Source of the DNA: Clostridium thermobutyricum DSM 4928
Lineage (GTDB): Bacteria > Bacillota > Clostridia > Clostridiales > Clostridiaceae
Reading direction: 5' to 3'
Assembly: GCF_002050515.1 (NCBI RefSeq)
Contig: NZ_LTAY01000059.1
Coordinates: 1-64,000, forward strand
DNA: 64,000 nucleotides
In this document: positions 18,374 to 26,811 of the stretch, piece by piece
Position numbering within the stretch: position 1 is the first letter of the stretch
Layout: each line of letters starts with the position of its first letter
Made by a program: the position numbers and the translations under genes
The notes under the pieces: generated by a model
Seen by the model: the letters and a program-made list of their open reading frames with translations, nothing else
Database searches by the model: none
Told to the model about the DNA's origin: nothing

Positions 18374-19126
18374 TTATTTACCATCTCTTTCTTGAATATA
18401 CTTATCACGAGCAGTTTTAAGTTCCTCTATCTTATCAGATATTTTAGTGCTATTATCTAAAAGCTCTAAGTTTTCTTCTAGAAGAGTGATTGATTTAGAA
18501 TAATAATGTTCAGCAACTAAAGTGTCCACTTCTTTTAGGAGATAATTAGTGTACTCTTCTTTACACTTAGGAATATAAGTGGCAGCTGTATTGTAGCCTT
18601 CATTATTACTAGGAATTGATTTAAAAATGGTTAATGCTTCTTTAAAATTTTTCTTTTGATATTCTGAAATACCTTTTGTTAAAGTGCTTGAACTAGAAAT
18701 ATTATTAGATAATACTCCAACTGTTTCATCAATTTCTTTATCTAATAAGTTATATCTATTTATTTCATTTATAATAACTAATGCTTCATCACTAGTTATT
18801 TCACCATTATTTAATTTTTCAGTAATAGATTTAAGTTTATCTTTAAAATAAGATGTTAAATCATTATTTATTTTAAATGATTTTAAAATGTTCATATTAC
18901 CTTTAGTTACAACTAGATTATTTGCAGTACTATAGTGAGCATTATCAAAATAATTTTTAAAGTTAACTACTAATGATTTATAGGATAAAGTAGTAAAACT
19001 AAATAATATTCCAATTAAAAGTACAGATGATAATACTATAGTTATTAATTTTAAATTTAATTTTTCTTTTGTAGTATTCAAATTTTCTTCTGGCTGTTTA
19101 AAACTTTCATTATTTAATTCGTTCAT
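18374..19126 (-). CDS. Unrecognised membrane-anchored protein with TPR-like helical domain
   Basis: 250 aa. A hydrophilic Asn/Glu-rich N-terminus (1-25) is followed by one membrane segment ('LITIVLSSVLLIGILFSF', about 27-44) with no lipobox. The outside part (about 60-250) is all-helical and charged, with TPR-like pieces such as 'EYQKKNFKEALTIFKSI' and 'EHYYSKSITLLEENLELL'. Probably a type II membrane protein exposed outside the cell. It is divergently transcribed from the DUF1189 gene with a shared 147-nt upstream region. I do not recognise a family and assign no function. Confidence 0.7.
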   Translation of the reverse strand: MNELNNESFKQPEENLNTTKEKLNLKLITIVLSSVLLIGILFSFTTLSYKSLVVNFKNYFDNAHYSTANNLVVTKGNMNILKSFKINNDLTSYFKDKLKSITEKLNNGEITSDEALVIINEINRYNLLDKEIDETVGVLSNNISSSSTLTKGISEYQKKNFKEALTIFKSIPSNNEGYNTAATYIPKCKEEYTNYLLKEVDTLVAEHYYSKSITLLEENLELLDNSTKISDKIEELKTARDKYIQERDGK

Positions 19127-19273
19127 AATATCACCTCTTTATTTTAAAATATTGCCATTAAATGTAAAAAATAAACATAATAATTTAATATTTTAAATAA
19201 GTATGATAAGATAAATCTTGATGGTTAAAATATAATTATATTAATATATATTTTTATTGAAAGGAGGGAAAAC

Positions 19274-20110
19274 ATGAAAGATAATTTTTTTGTAAAGTTT
19301 AAAAATTGCTTACATAGATTAGATAAATTTCCTCAATATATAGACCAAGGAATAGGAAAAGCAATATTCTATGGTTTTTTAATAAGTCTTATATTTGGTG
19401 GGATTTTAGGAATATATAATAGCTATATGACTAATGGATTAATAAATAAGGAAACAACTGAAATAAATAATCCAGAATATGCTTTTAATATAAAAGATAA
19501 TACATTTACTATGGCTAAAAATCCTATAATAATAAATCAAAATGGAAATCTTATTTATATAAATGATAAGAAAACATTAGATGATGCAAATGATATAATA
19601 AATGAATATCCAGAAGATGATTCATATATGCTAGTTTTAAAGAATGGTGTTAAAATTCAATCTTTGGGTATGGGTGGAAACTATGACTATAACCAAGTAA
19701 ATAGTAAAATATTTAATGCTAAAGAAGTTAATAATGAAACTTTAGCTCAAACAATACAAAGTGCTAAAAAATATTATTTTGGTTTTATAACTATTTATAG
19801 TATTATAAATAGATTTATAAACTTAATAATAGATAGTTTATTTGTAACAGTAGTAGGATTAATAGTTTCAATATTCTTAGGAATGATGGTTAAGCCAACA
19901 GCCTTATATAGCTTATCTATTTATGCGGCTACAGTACCATTTTTATTATCATTACCAATAGGAATATTATATCCAAGCATAAGCTTACAATACCCATTAA
20001 TTATTGCTACTGCAATATATGTGGCTATAATACTTAAGCATATTAAAAATGACTTAGTAAATAGACAGAGAAATAATAAGAGTAATAACAGATTAAATAG
20101 ATTTCTATAA
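19274..20110 (+). CDS. DUF1189 family membrane protein
   Basis: 278 aa. Membrane segment near residues 29-47 ('IFYGFLISLIFGGILGIYN'), an extracytoplasmic domain of about 120 residues, then three or four segments between about 170 and 260. The layout and opening sequence fit DUF1189, a Firmicute family of unknown role. GGAGGG ribosome site. Monocistronic: terminator at 20112. Confidence 0.8.
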   Translation: MKDNFFVKFKNCLHRLDKFPQYIDQGIGKAIFYGFLISLIFGGILGIYNSYMTNGLINKETTEINNPEYAFNIKDNTFTMAKNPIIINQNGNLIYINDKKTLDDANDIINEYPEDDSYMLVLKNGVKIQSLGMGGNYDYNQVNSKIFNAKEVNNETLAQTIQSAKKYYFGFITIYSIINRFINLIIDSLFVTVVGLIVSIFLGMMVKPTALYSLSIYAATVPFLLSLPIGILYPSISLQYPLIIATAIYVAIILKHIKNDLVNRQRNNKSNNRLNRFL

Positions 20111-20111
20111 T

Positions 20112-20155
20112 AAAAATACTTTCTTAAATAAAATAATTTAAGAAAGTATTTTTTT
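20112..20155 (+). terminator. DUF1189 gene terminator
   Basis: AAAAATACTTTCTTAAAT / ATTTAAGAAAGTATTTTT, an 18-bp stem followed by T's. Confidence 0.88.
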
Positions 20156-20276
20156 GTGTATTATATTTAGAATTTATGATAAGACTTATAAAATAATGAA
20201 ATTTAAATCGTATTCCTAATAAATATTTGCACAAAATCTTCAATTGTGATAATATAATTTTGTTAAAAGTATATAA

Positions 20277-20351
20277 GGGGCGTTAGTTAAATGGATATAA
20301 CTTACCGCTACGGACGGTACATTATGGGTTCGATTCCTATACGCCCTACCA
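20277..20351 (+). tRNA. tRNA-Arg (ACG)
   Basis: 75 nt. Acceptor GGGGCGT pairs with ACGCCCT, giving a G1-U72 wobble as the first pair. D-stem GTTA/TAAC, anticodon stem TACCG/CGGTA with loop CTACGGA (anticodon ACG, normally edited to ICG), T-loop TTCGATT, encoded CCA. A TATAAT box at 20253-20258 with an imperfect TTGCAC at 20227 may be its promoter. Confidence 0.9.
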
Positions 20352-20362
20352 AAATATGATTT

Positions 20363-20402
20363 AAATTTCAAAAGTAATTTTACTTTTGAAATTTTTTTTT
20401 AT
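20363..20402 (+). terminator. tRNA-Arg terminator
   Basis: AAATTTCAAAAGTAA / TTACTTTTGAAATTT 15-bp stem, 2-nt loop, long T-run. Confidence 0.88.
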
Positions 20403-20492
20403 TAAAAATAAGTTATTTTGATAATATTAGACTAATTATAGTAAAATATTGAATATAATTAAATTTGTAATTAGAACTAGGAGGATAAATTA

Positions 20493-21542
20493 GTGAGTAA
20501 CTATAAGATAAGTGTCATAGTTCCTGTATATAATGTAAAAGAATATATAGATGAAACTATTAAATCAATATATAATCAAACTCTTAAAGATTTTGAATTA
20601 ATACTTATTGATGATGGTTCAACTGATGGAACTTATGAGATGCTTAAAGAATATGAAAGTAAGCATAATAATATAAAACTTATTAAACAGGAAAATTCAG
20701 GACCTAGTAAAGCAAGAAATGTAGGGCTTAAAGAAGCAGAAGGCGAATATATAATTTTTGTAGATTCAGATGATTTATTGCCAACAGATTCTTTTGAGTT
20801 TAGATATAAATTAGCAAAAGAAAAAAATGCAGATGTCATAGTATGTGGAACTGAAAAAACTACTGATGGAATCGAAAGAAAGCCAATAGCAAGACATATG
20901 TTTAATGATGGATATAGAGTACTTGGAAAAGATAATGATATATTATGGGCTTTAGGTCCTTGTAATAAAATATTTAAAAGAGAAACCATAGAGGGAATAT
21001 TTTTTCCTTTAAATATAGATTATGCAGAAGATCAAGTATTCATGATGGAGGCATTTTTAAAAGCAAATAAATTATATGCAACTAAACATGTTGTTTATTA
21101 TTACAGAATGAGAAAAAATCCCGGTGAATCATTAACACAGCAAATAAGTGTAAATGCTACAAAAATATTAAAGCAAGTTTGTACAGTATGGAAAATGGTA
21201 TCAAAAATTATAGATGAAAACACTTCAAATAGAAATTTAGCTAATAGCATAAAAGTAAATTATTTTTATAGATTGATGATAATAGATGTTTGGCCATCAC
21301 TAGATAGGATTTTTAGAGGAAAAGATGAAATAACTAAAAATGAAAGTTTAAATGAAATAAATTCAATAGTAAGTGATGTAACAGATGAGCAGTTAAAGAA
21401 GTTAGGTGGAATAAAAAGATTTGCTTTTGAAAAAATCGTTAAAAATAGTAAGTTAACTGGAGCTAAAAAAATCAAGAAGATAAGAAATTTAATGTTTATG
21501 TATAAGAGTGTAGTTAAAGCAAAATCATTAGTAAGATTATAG
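20493..21542 (+). CDS. Family 2 glycosyltransferase
   Basis: 349 aa, GTG start 8 nt after AGGAGG. N-terminal GT-A fold: 'VSVIVPVYNV'-type opening ('ISVIVPVYN'), 'LIDDGSTDGTYE' near residue 37, 'ARNVGLKEAEGEYIIFVDSDD' with DSD metal motif near 92, and 'EDQVFMMEAF' as the acceptor-side acid. The C-terminal ~100 residues are basic and helical. It is the first gene of the glycopolymer region but is separated from tarI by a terminator. Donor and acceptor are unknown; it probably adds a sugar to a teichoic-type or capsule-type polymer. Confidence 0.85.
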   Translation: MSNYKISVIVPVYNVKEYIDETIKSIYNQTLKDFELILIDDGSTDGTYEMLKEYESKHNNIKLIKQENSGPSKARNVGLKEAEGEYIIFVDSDDLLPTDSFEFRYKLAKEKNADVIVCGTEKTTDGIERKPIARHMFNDGYRVLGKDNDILWALGPCNKIFKRETIEGIFFPLNIDYAEDQVFMMEAFLKANKLYATKHVVYYYRMRKNPGESLTQQISVNATKILKQVCTVWKMVSKIIDENTSNRNLANSIKVNYFYRLMIIDVWPSLDRIFRGKDEITKNESLNEINSIVSDVTDEQLKKLGGIKRFAFEKIVKNSKLTGAKKIKKIRNLMFMYKSVVKAKSLVRL

Positions 21543-21552
21543 TAAATTAATA

Positions 21553-21585
21553 AAAGAGGCTATTTAATCAAATAGTCTCTTTAGT
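21553..21585 (+). terminator. Terminator after the GT2 gene
   Basis: AAAGAGGCTATTT / AAATAGTCTCTTT 13-bp stem with a short T-tract. Confidence 0.8.
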
Positions 21586-21673
21586 TTTAAATAAATTTAA
21601 AATGTGATAAAATCAATTTAAGTATAAAAACTTTTAATTAAAGAGATTAAATTTATGTTAGGGGAGTTAATTT

Positions 21674-22396
21674 ATGATATATGCAGAGATATTAGCAGGC
21701 GGAAAAGGCACAAGAATGGGTAATACAGAAATGCCAAAACAATTTTTAAAAATCGGAGAAAAGCCAATAATAATACATACATTAGAGACTTTTTTATTAA
21801 ATTCAAGATTTGAAAAAATAATAATAACAACGCCAAATCAATGGATACAACATACAAATGACTTAATAAATAAATATATACCAAAAGCATTTATAGAGAA
21901 AATAAAAGTATGTGCAGGTGGTTCAGATAGAAATGAATCAATAATGAGTGGTATAAAATTTATAGAAGAAAATTATGGACTTAATGATGATGATGTAATA
22001 GTTACTCATGATGCAGTAAGACCATTTTTAACACACAGAATAATAAATGATAATATAGATAGTGCTTTAGAGTTTGGGGCTTGTGATACAGTAGTTCCAG
22101 CTTTTGATACTATAGTTGAATCTAAAAATGGAGAAGATATAAGTGATATTCCAAGAAGAGATTTTATGTATCAAGGACAAACTCCTCAAAGCTTTAACAT
22201 AAGAGAGCTTATAAATCTTTATAATTCATTAACTAAAGAGGAAAAACAAATATTAACAGATGCAGCTAAAATATTTGTTGTTAAAGGAAAAAATGTTAAG
22301 CTAGTTCAAGGAGAAGTTTATAATATGAAAATTACTACTCCTTATGATTTAAAATTAGCTAATGCTTTAGTGAGGGATGATTTAAATGATAAATAA
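21674..22396 (+). CDS. tarI: Ribitol-5-phosphate cytidylyltransferase (TarI, IspD superfamily)
   Basis: 240 aa. '[11 protein letters not shown]' (residues 6-16) is the nucleotide-binding loop, with 'MPKQFL', 'HDAVRPF' near 115 and 'QTPQSF' near 168. It makes CDP-ribitol from CTP and ribitol-5-phosphate. Sequence alone fits both IspD and TarI, but the overlap with tarJ (11 nt) and the TagF-type gene downstream decide for TarI. Ribosome site GGGGAG. Confidence 0.88.
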   Translation: MIYAEILAGGKGTRMGNTEMPKQFLKIGEKPIIIHTLETFLLNSRFEKIIITTPNQWIQHTNDLINKYIPKAFIEKIKVCAGGSDRNESIMSGIKFIEENYGLNDDDVIVTHDAVRPFLTHRIINDNIDSALEFGACDTVVPAFDTIVESKNGEDISDIPRRDFMYQGQTPQSFNIRELINLYNSLTKEEKQILTDAAKIFVVKGKNVKLVQGEVYNMKITTPYDLKLANALVRDDLNDK

Positions 22397-23405
22397 AATT
22401 TATAGATTAGTAGCTCCAAAGCAGATAGTAGTTGAGTTTAAAGATAAAAATTTAGATGGTGAAGGAATTATAGTAAAACCAACTAGACTTTCAATATGTG
22501 CAGCTGACCAAAGGTATTATACAGGTACTAGAGGAAAAGAAGCAATGAGAAAGAAACTTCCGATGGCTTTAATCCATGAAGGAGTTGGTGAAGTTATATA
22601 TGATCCTAAAAATGAATTCAAACCAGGGGATACTGTTGTAATGATTCCAAATACACCAACTGAAGAGGATGATATTATTGCAGAAAATTATTTAAGAACT
22701 AGTAAGTTCCGAGCTAGTGGCTATGATGGTTTCATGCAACAATATGTTTTTATGGGACGAGACCGTATTATTAAATATAATAATATAAATCATGATGTAG
22801 CTTCATTTATAGAGCTTATAAGTGTTTCAGGTCATTCTATAGATAGATTTGATAAAAAAGCACATTCAAGAAGAGATGTTATTGGAGTTTGGGGAGACGG
22901 AAATGTTGGATTTATTACTTCATTAATCTTAAAAAAGAAATTTCCAAATTCAAAAATAGTTGTTTTAGGAAAAAATGAAGAAAAATTAAGCTTCTTTTCA
23001 TTTGTAGATGAAACTTATCAAATAGATGATATTCCAAAAGATTTTAAAGTTGACCATGCTTTTGAAGCTGTAGGTGGAAAAGGATCAGAAAATGCAATAG
23101 ATCAAATAATTGATTATATAAATCCAGAAGGAAGTATTTCTTTATTAGGAGTATCTGAGAATCCTGTACCTATTAATACAAGAATGGTATTAGAAAAAGG
23201 ATTAAACTTAATTGGAAGTAGTAGAAGCGGAAGAGTTAATTTCCAAGAAGCAGTAGATTTCTTAGAAGCTCATGAAGATGCTCAAAATCAACTTCAAAAA
23301 CTTATATCAGCAGTAATTGAAGTAAGAAGAATTAGTGATATGGTTAAAGCATTTGAACATGACTTAACAACTTCTTTTAAGACTATATTAGAATGGAATA
23401 TATAA
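22386..23405 (+). CDS. tarJ: Ribulose-5-phosphate reductase (TarJ)
   Basis: 339 aa zinc-type medium-chain dehydrogenase family. '[13 protein letters not shown]' near residue 37 and 'HEGVGEV' near 62 are the metal/substrate region. '[15 protein letters not shown]' near 165 is the NADPH Rossmann loop. It reduces ribulose-5-phosphate to ribitol-5-phosphate for TarI. It overlaps tarI by 11 nt, as expected for a coupled pair. GAGGGATGA acts as the ribosome site inside tarI. Confidence 0.88.
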   Translation: MINKIYRLVAPKQIVVEFKDKNLDGEGIIVKPTRLSICAADQRYYTGTRGKEAMRKKLPMALIHEGVGEVIYDPKNEFKPGDTVVMIPNTPTEEDDIIAENYLRTSKFRASGYDGFMQQYVFMGRDRIIKYNNINHDVASFIELISVSGHSIDRFDKKAHSRRDVIGVWGDGNVGFITSLILKKKFPNSKIVVLGKNEEKLSFFSFVDETYQIDDIPKDFKVDHAFEAVGGKGSENAIDQIIDYINPEGSISLLGVSENPVPINTRMVLEKGLNLIGSSRSGRVNFQEAVDFLEAHEDAQNQLQKLISAVIEVRRISDMVKAFEHDLTTSFKTILEWNI

Positions 23406-23412
23406 AATTTTA

Positions 23413-23435
23413 GGGCCATTTTTAAATGGCCCTTT
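23413..23435 (+). terminator. Weak hairpin between tarJ and the TagF-like gene
   Basis: GGGCCATTT / AAATGGCCC with only three T's after it. Probably a partial terminator or mRNA-processing hairpin that lowers expression of the downstream genes. Confidence 0.5.
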
Positions 23436-23458
23436 AAAAATGAGTGAGGTGTAATATT

Positions 23459-24604
23459 TTGAAAACCTTAGAAAGACTAGTAATAAAATATATACTAAAA
23501 ATAATATATTGTCTTTCATATATATTTAAAATAAAAAAAAGAATTGTTTTTGCTACATATAGACCAGATTATATGGAGGGAAATTATAAATATATATTAG
23601 ACGAAATCAAAAAAAGAAATTTAGATTACGAGTGTAAAATATTATATGAAAAACCTGGAGCAGGTTTAGCTGGAATGCTAAAATATTTAAAGCATATGTG
23701 TATAGCAGAACATTATCTTGCAACTTCAGAATTTTTTATAGTTGATGATTTTTATTTTCCTGTTTACGCAGTAAATAAACTTAGAAAAGGAACAGAAGTT
23801 GTTCAAGTTTGGCATGCTTGTGGAGCATTTAAGAAATTTGCACTTAGTACAGTTGATGAAAATTATTCAAATGGAAATGAATATATAAAATATATTCCAA
23901 TTCATACAAACTACACTCATGTAACAGTAACATCTAAGGAAGTAGCAAAACATTATGCAGCTGCATTTAATATGTCAGAAGATAATATTGACCCAATTGG
24001 AGTTCCAAGAACAGATATATTCTTTGATGAAAAGAAAAAAGAAGAACCTAAAGAAATACTTTATAAAAAATATCCAAAATTAAAGGATAAGAAAATAATT
24101 TTATATGCTCCTACTTTTAGAGGAACAGGACAAAGTGATGCAAATAGTGGAGTAGCTTTTGATTTAGATAAAGTTGTTAATGCTTTAGGAGAAGATTATG
24201 TTTTAGCAATAAAAATGCATCCATTTGTAAAATGGAGATATGAAAAAGAAAGTGATAAAGTAATAGATATGTCAGATTATAAATCAATAAATGACATACT
24301 TTTAATAACAGATATTCTTATAACAGATTATTCTTCAACTGTTTTTGAATTTGCTCTGTTAGATAAACCAATGATATTCTATGCTGATGATTTAGAAACT
24401 TATATAAATGATAGAGATTTCTATTATGAATATACAAGCTTTGTTCCAGGGCCTATAGTAAAAACTACAGATGAATTAGTAGATTTAATAAAAGAAGATA
24501 ATTATGACTTGGAAAAAGTAAGAGAATTTAAAGAGAAATTCTTTGATTATACAGATGGATGTTCAAGTAAGAGATTCGTAGATAAAATAATATTAAAGAA
24601 GTAA
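23459..24604 (+). CDS. CDP-glycerol/CDP-ribitol polyol-phosphate transferase (TagF/TarL-like)
   Basis: 381 aa from TTG 23459. Family motifs: 'QVWHACGAFKKFA' near residue 120 (usual HGTxxK region), 'ILYAPTFRGTG' near 218, 'AIKMHPF' near 258 and 'ITDYSSTVFEFALLDKP' near 290. The enzyme moves polyol-phosphate from CDP-polyol onto a lipid-linked acceptor at the membrane. Next to tarIJ, the likely substrate is CDP-ribitol. The first ~25 residues are basic and amphipathic, as for membrane association. GAGGTG at 23446-23451 sits 7 nt before this TTG, so the GTG at 23444 is part of the ribosome site. Confidence 0.85.
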   Translation: MKTLERLVIKYILKIIYCLSYIFKIKKRIVFATYRPDYMEGNYKYILDEIKKRNLDYECKILYEKPGAGLAGMLKYLKHMCIAEHYLATSEFFIVDDFYFPVYAVNKLRKGTEVVQVWHACGAFKKFALSTVDENYSNGNEYIKYIPIHTNYTHVTVTSKEVAKHYAAAFNMSEDNIDPIGVPRTDIFFDEKKKEEPKEILYKKYPKLKDKKIILYAPTFRGTGQSDANSGVAFDLDKVVNALGEDYVLAIKMHPFVKWRYEKESDKVIDMSDYKSINDILLITDILITDYSSTVFEFALLDKPMIFYADDLETYINDRDFYYEYTSFVPGPIVKTTDELVDLIKEDNYDLEKVREFKEKFFDYTDGCSSKRFVDKIILKK

Positions 24605-24614
24605 GGTGATTAGC

Positions 24615-25085
24615 TTGAAAAAGGTACTTTTTATATCTTCAACAGGTGGGCATTTATCAGAGCTTATGGAGCTTAAGCCACTATTTTCAAAATATGATTA
24701 TCATATAATAACAGAAAAAACTGATACAACAATAAAGCTTAAAGATAAATATAAAGGAAAGATAAATTACCTAGTTTATGGAGCTAGAAACTATATGTTT
24801 AGTTATTTATTTAAGTTTTCATATAACATAATAAAATCATTGGTATTATATGCAAAGATAAGACCAGATGTAATAGTAACAACAGGTGCTCATACTGCTG
24901 TTCCAATGTGTTATATAGGAAAATTTTTTAAGAAAAAGATTATATTTATAGAGACATTTGCAAGAGTTAATTCTACTAGTATGTCAGGAAGGATGATTAA
25001 TAAGATAGCAGATGTATTTATAGTTCAACATCCTGAAATGGAAAAGGTATATGAAAATGCAGTTTATAAAGGAGCGTTATATTAA
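24615..25085 (+). CDS. PssD/Alg14-like membrane subunit of a glycosyltransferase
   Basis: 156 aa from TTG 24615, placed after AAGGTG at 24603-24608; the GTG at 24606 lies inside that ribosome site. 'VLFISSTGGHLSELMEL' is the Alg14 opening. 'VTTGAHTAVPMCYIGKFFKKKIIFIETFARV' is the conserved core. Alg14-type proteins anchor the catalytic Alg13-type partner, which is the next gene. Together they add a GlcNAc-like or hexose residue to a lipid-linked sugar. The stop overlaps the next ATG (TAATG). Confidence 0.88.
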   Translation: MKKVLFISSTGGHLSELMELKPLFSKYDYHIITEKTDTTIKLKDKYKGKINYLVYGARNYMFSYLFKFSYNIIKSLVLYAKIRPDVIVTTGAHTAVPMCYIGKFFKKKIIFIETFARVNSTSMSGRMINKIADVFIVQHPEMEKVYENAVYKGALY

Positions 25086-25552
25086 TGATTTTTGTTACTT
25101 TAGGAACACATGAATTAGGATTTAAAAGAATGCTTGAATACTTAGAAAAAATGGACATAGAAGAGGAAGTATTTATACAATCAGGTAATACTGAGTTTAA
25201 ATCAGAAAAATATAAAATAACACAATTTTTATCACCAAGTGAATTTGAAGAGTGTATAGAAAAAAGTGATTTAATAATAACTCATGGAGGGGTTGGGTCT
25301 ATACTAACAGCTTTAAAGAGGAAAAAGAAAGTCATAGTAATGGCAAGACTTCAAGAGTATAATGAGCATAATGATAATCATCAATTAGAAATATGCGAAA
25401 AATTACAAAAAGATAATTATCTAATAAGTTGCAAAACATTTGAAGAGTTTAAAAATGCTATTGAAAACTATAAAAATATAGAACTTAAAGAGTACAAATT
25501 TGATAATAGTAACTTATTGAATTTTATAAGTGAAACAATAGATTCGATTTAA
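25085..25552 (+). CDS. PssE/Alg13-like catalytic subunit of a glycosyltransferase
   Basis: 155 aa, GT28 C-terminal-domain fold. 'IFVTLGTHELGFKRML' opening, 'ITHGGVGSILTALKRKKKVIVMARLQEYNEHNDNHQLE' donor-binding core near residues 70-105. It works with the PssD-like gene it overlaps by 1 nt. The split PssD/PssE arrangement is typical of streptococcal and lactic capsule loci. Last gene of the glycopolymer run; a strong terminator follows. Confidence 0.88.
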   Translation: MIFVTLGTHELGFKRMLEYLEKMDIEEEVFIQSGNTEFKSEKYKITQFLSPSEFEECIEKSDLIITHGGVGSILTALKRKKKVIVMARLQEYNEHNDNHQLEICEKLQKDNYLISCKTFEEFKNAIENYKNIELKEYKFDNSNLLNFISETIDSI

Positions 25553-25553
25553 T

Positions 25554-25595
25554 AATAAAGCTATTTTGCTTAAAAGCAGAATAGCTTTATTCTAT
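25554..25595 (+). terminator. Terminator of the tar/pss gene run
   Basis: 17-bp stem AATAAAGCTATTTTGCT / AGCAGAATAGCTTTATT with a TAAA loop and T-rich tail. Confidence 0.9.
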
Positions 25596-25655
25596 TTATA
25601 AAAATAAGATTATATGGGTAAATTAATATAAATTAAGCTTTAAGGAGTAAAAAAT

Positions 25656-26780
25656 ATGTATGACTTATTAGTTACACCTATTGATGAACATAATGATAGC
25701 ATTGTTATATTAATTAAAAAATATAAATTTAATAAAGTTATAGTCTTGGTAAATGACAATTGTAAAGATATATTGAAAGAGAATATTATTAGAGTTTCTA
25801 ATGAGAATAATTCAGAAGTAGAATTTATAAAATCTAAAATAGATGATTTTTCTTTACTTAATAAACTAAAAGAAAAGTACAATAATATACTTTTAAACTT
25901 AACTGGTGGGGAAAGAATACAATCTTTAAATCTTTTAAATTTTTCTATTAACAATAAAATAGAAAGTATTTATATAGATATTTTAGGCAAAAAGAAATAT
26001 ATTTTTGGCAAAAATAATGAAAAAGTAAATGAGCATTTATTAGATTTAAACATTGAAGATATGATTAAAGCTAGTGGAAATGAAATATTAGAAGATTCTT
26101 CAGATTTAATAAAAGAAAGATATATTTTAGATATAGCAAAAATTATTTATGAGAATATAGAATTATGGAATAAGTACAAAAAGAGATTATATGATATAAA
26201 TATATTTTCTCATTTTTATGGAGATACAAAAAAAGTAGTTATAAATCAAAAATTACTAGAAAAAGATGAGATAGAACTTCTAGAAAAAGTTCTTAAGTGG
26301 GCAGTTAATAAAAAGTTAATTGAGGTAAAAAGAGAGTTTGACAAAACAATTGTTTCTTTTAAAGATAAATATTTAAAAGGTTTTATTTTTAAGATAGGAA
26401 CTTGGTTAGAAGTATTAACTGAATATGTTGTTAAAAGTATAGATGTAGTTGACCAAGTTAAAAGTGGAGTTGTTTTTACTTGGAATAAAAATGATGAAAA
26501 TTTAAAAAATGAGCTAGATGTTGTTGCAATAAAAGATTCTAATATAGTAGTTATATCTTGCAAAGATAGTGAAAAATATAATGAAATAGCTTTAAATGAA
26601 TTAAAAGTTTATAGTGAAAGAATTGGTGGAGATAAATCAAAAAAAATATTAGTAGCTACAAAGCCACCAATTAAAGAAAGTATAATGGATAGAGCTAAAG
26701 AGATGGGAATAAATATTATTATATTAGATAAAGATTTAAATAAATTTAAGGAAGACTTAGAAAAAGCAATAAATAATTAG
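25656..26780 (+). CDS. Card1/Can2-like CARF-PD-(D/E)xK nuclease (DUF1887), no CRISPR locus nearby
   Basis: 374 aa. The N-terminal Rossmann-like CARF domain (about 1-130) has the ligand motif 'NLTGGERIQSL' (Asn81, Thr83, Gly84-85). A helical/winged linker follows (about 150-235), then a restriction-like domain: 'GTWLE' (Glu252), 'NELDVVAIK' (Asp288), 'ISCKDS' (Lys303). This is the VC1899/Can2/Card1 architecture. In type III CRISPR such proteins are switched on by cyclic oligoadenylate and cut nucleic acid. Here it is a single-gene unit with terminators on both sides and no cas gene or repeat array in the window. Ser301 stands where Card1-type enzymes carry Glu in ExK. Confidence 0.85.
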   Translation: MYDLLVTPIDEHNDSIVILIKKYKFNKVIVLVNDNCKDILKENIIRVSNENNSEVEFIKSKIDDFSLLNKLKEKYNNILLNLTGGERIQSLNLLNFSINNKIESIYIDILGKKKYIFGKNNEKVNEHLLDLNIEDMIKASGNEILEDSSDLIKERYILDIAKIIYENIELWNKYKKRLYDINIFSHFYGDTKKVVINQKLLEKDEIELLEKVLKWAVNKKLIEVKREFDKTIVSFKDKYLKGFIFKIGTWLEVLTEYVVKSIDVVDQVKSGVVFTWNKNDENLKNELDVVAIKDSNIVVISCKDSEKYNEIALNELKVYSERIGGDKSKKILVATKPPIKESIMDRAKEMGINIIILDKDLNKFKEDLEKAINN

Positions 26781-26811
26781 AAAAAAAGCGTGTTATAAAA
26801 CACGCTTTTTT
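26781..26811. terminator. Bidirectional terminator between the CARF gene and psd
   Basis: GCGTGTT/AACACGC core flanked by A7 and T6. It overlaps the psd stop codon. Confidence 0.9.

Noticed and set aside
21674..22396. IspD (isoprenoid pathway) for the cytidylyltransferase gene
   Set aside because: It overlaps a TarJ-type dehydrogenase gene and is followed by a TagF-type gene, so TarI is the better call. No MEP-pathway gene is adjacent.
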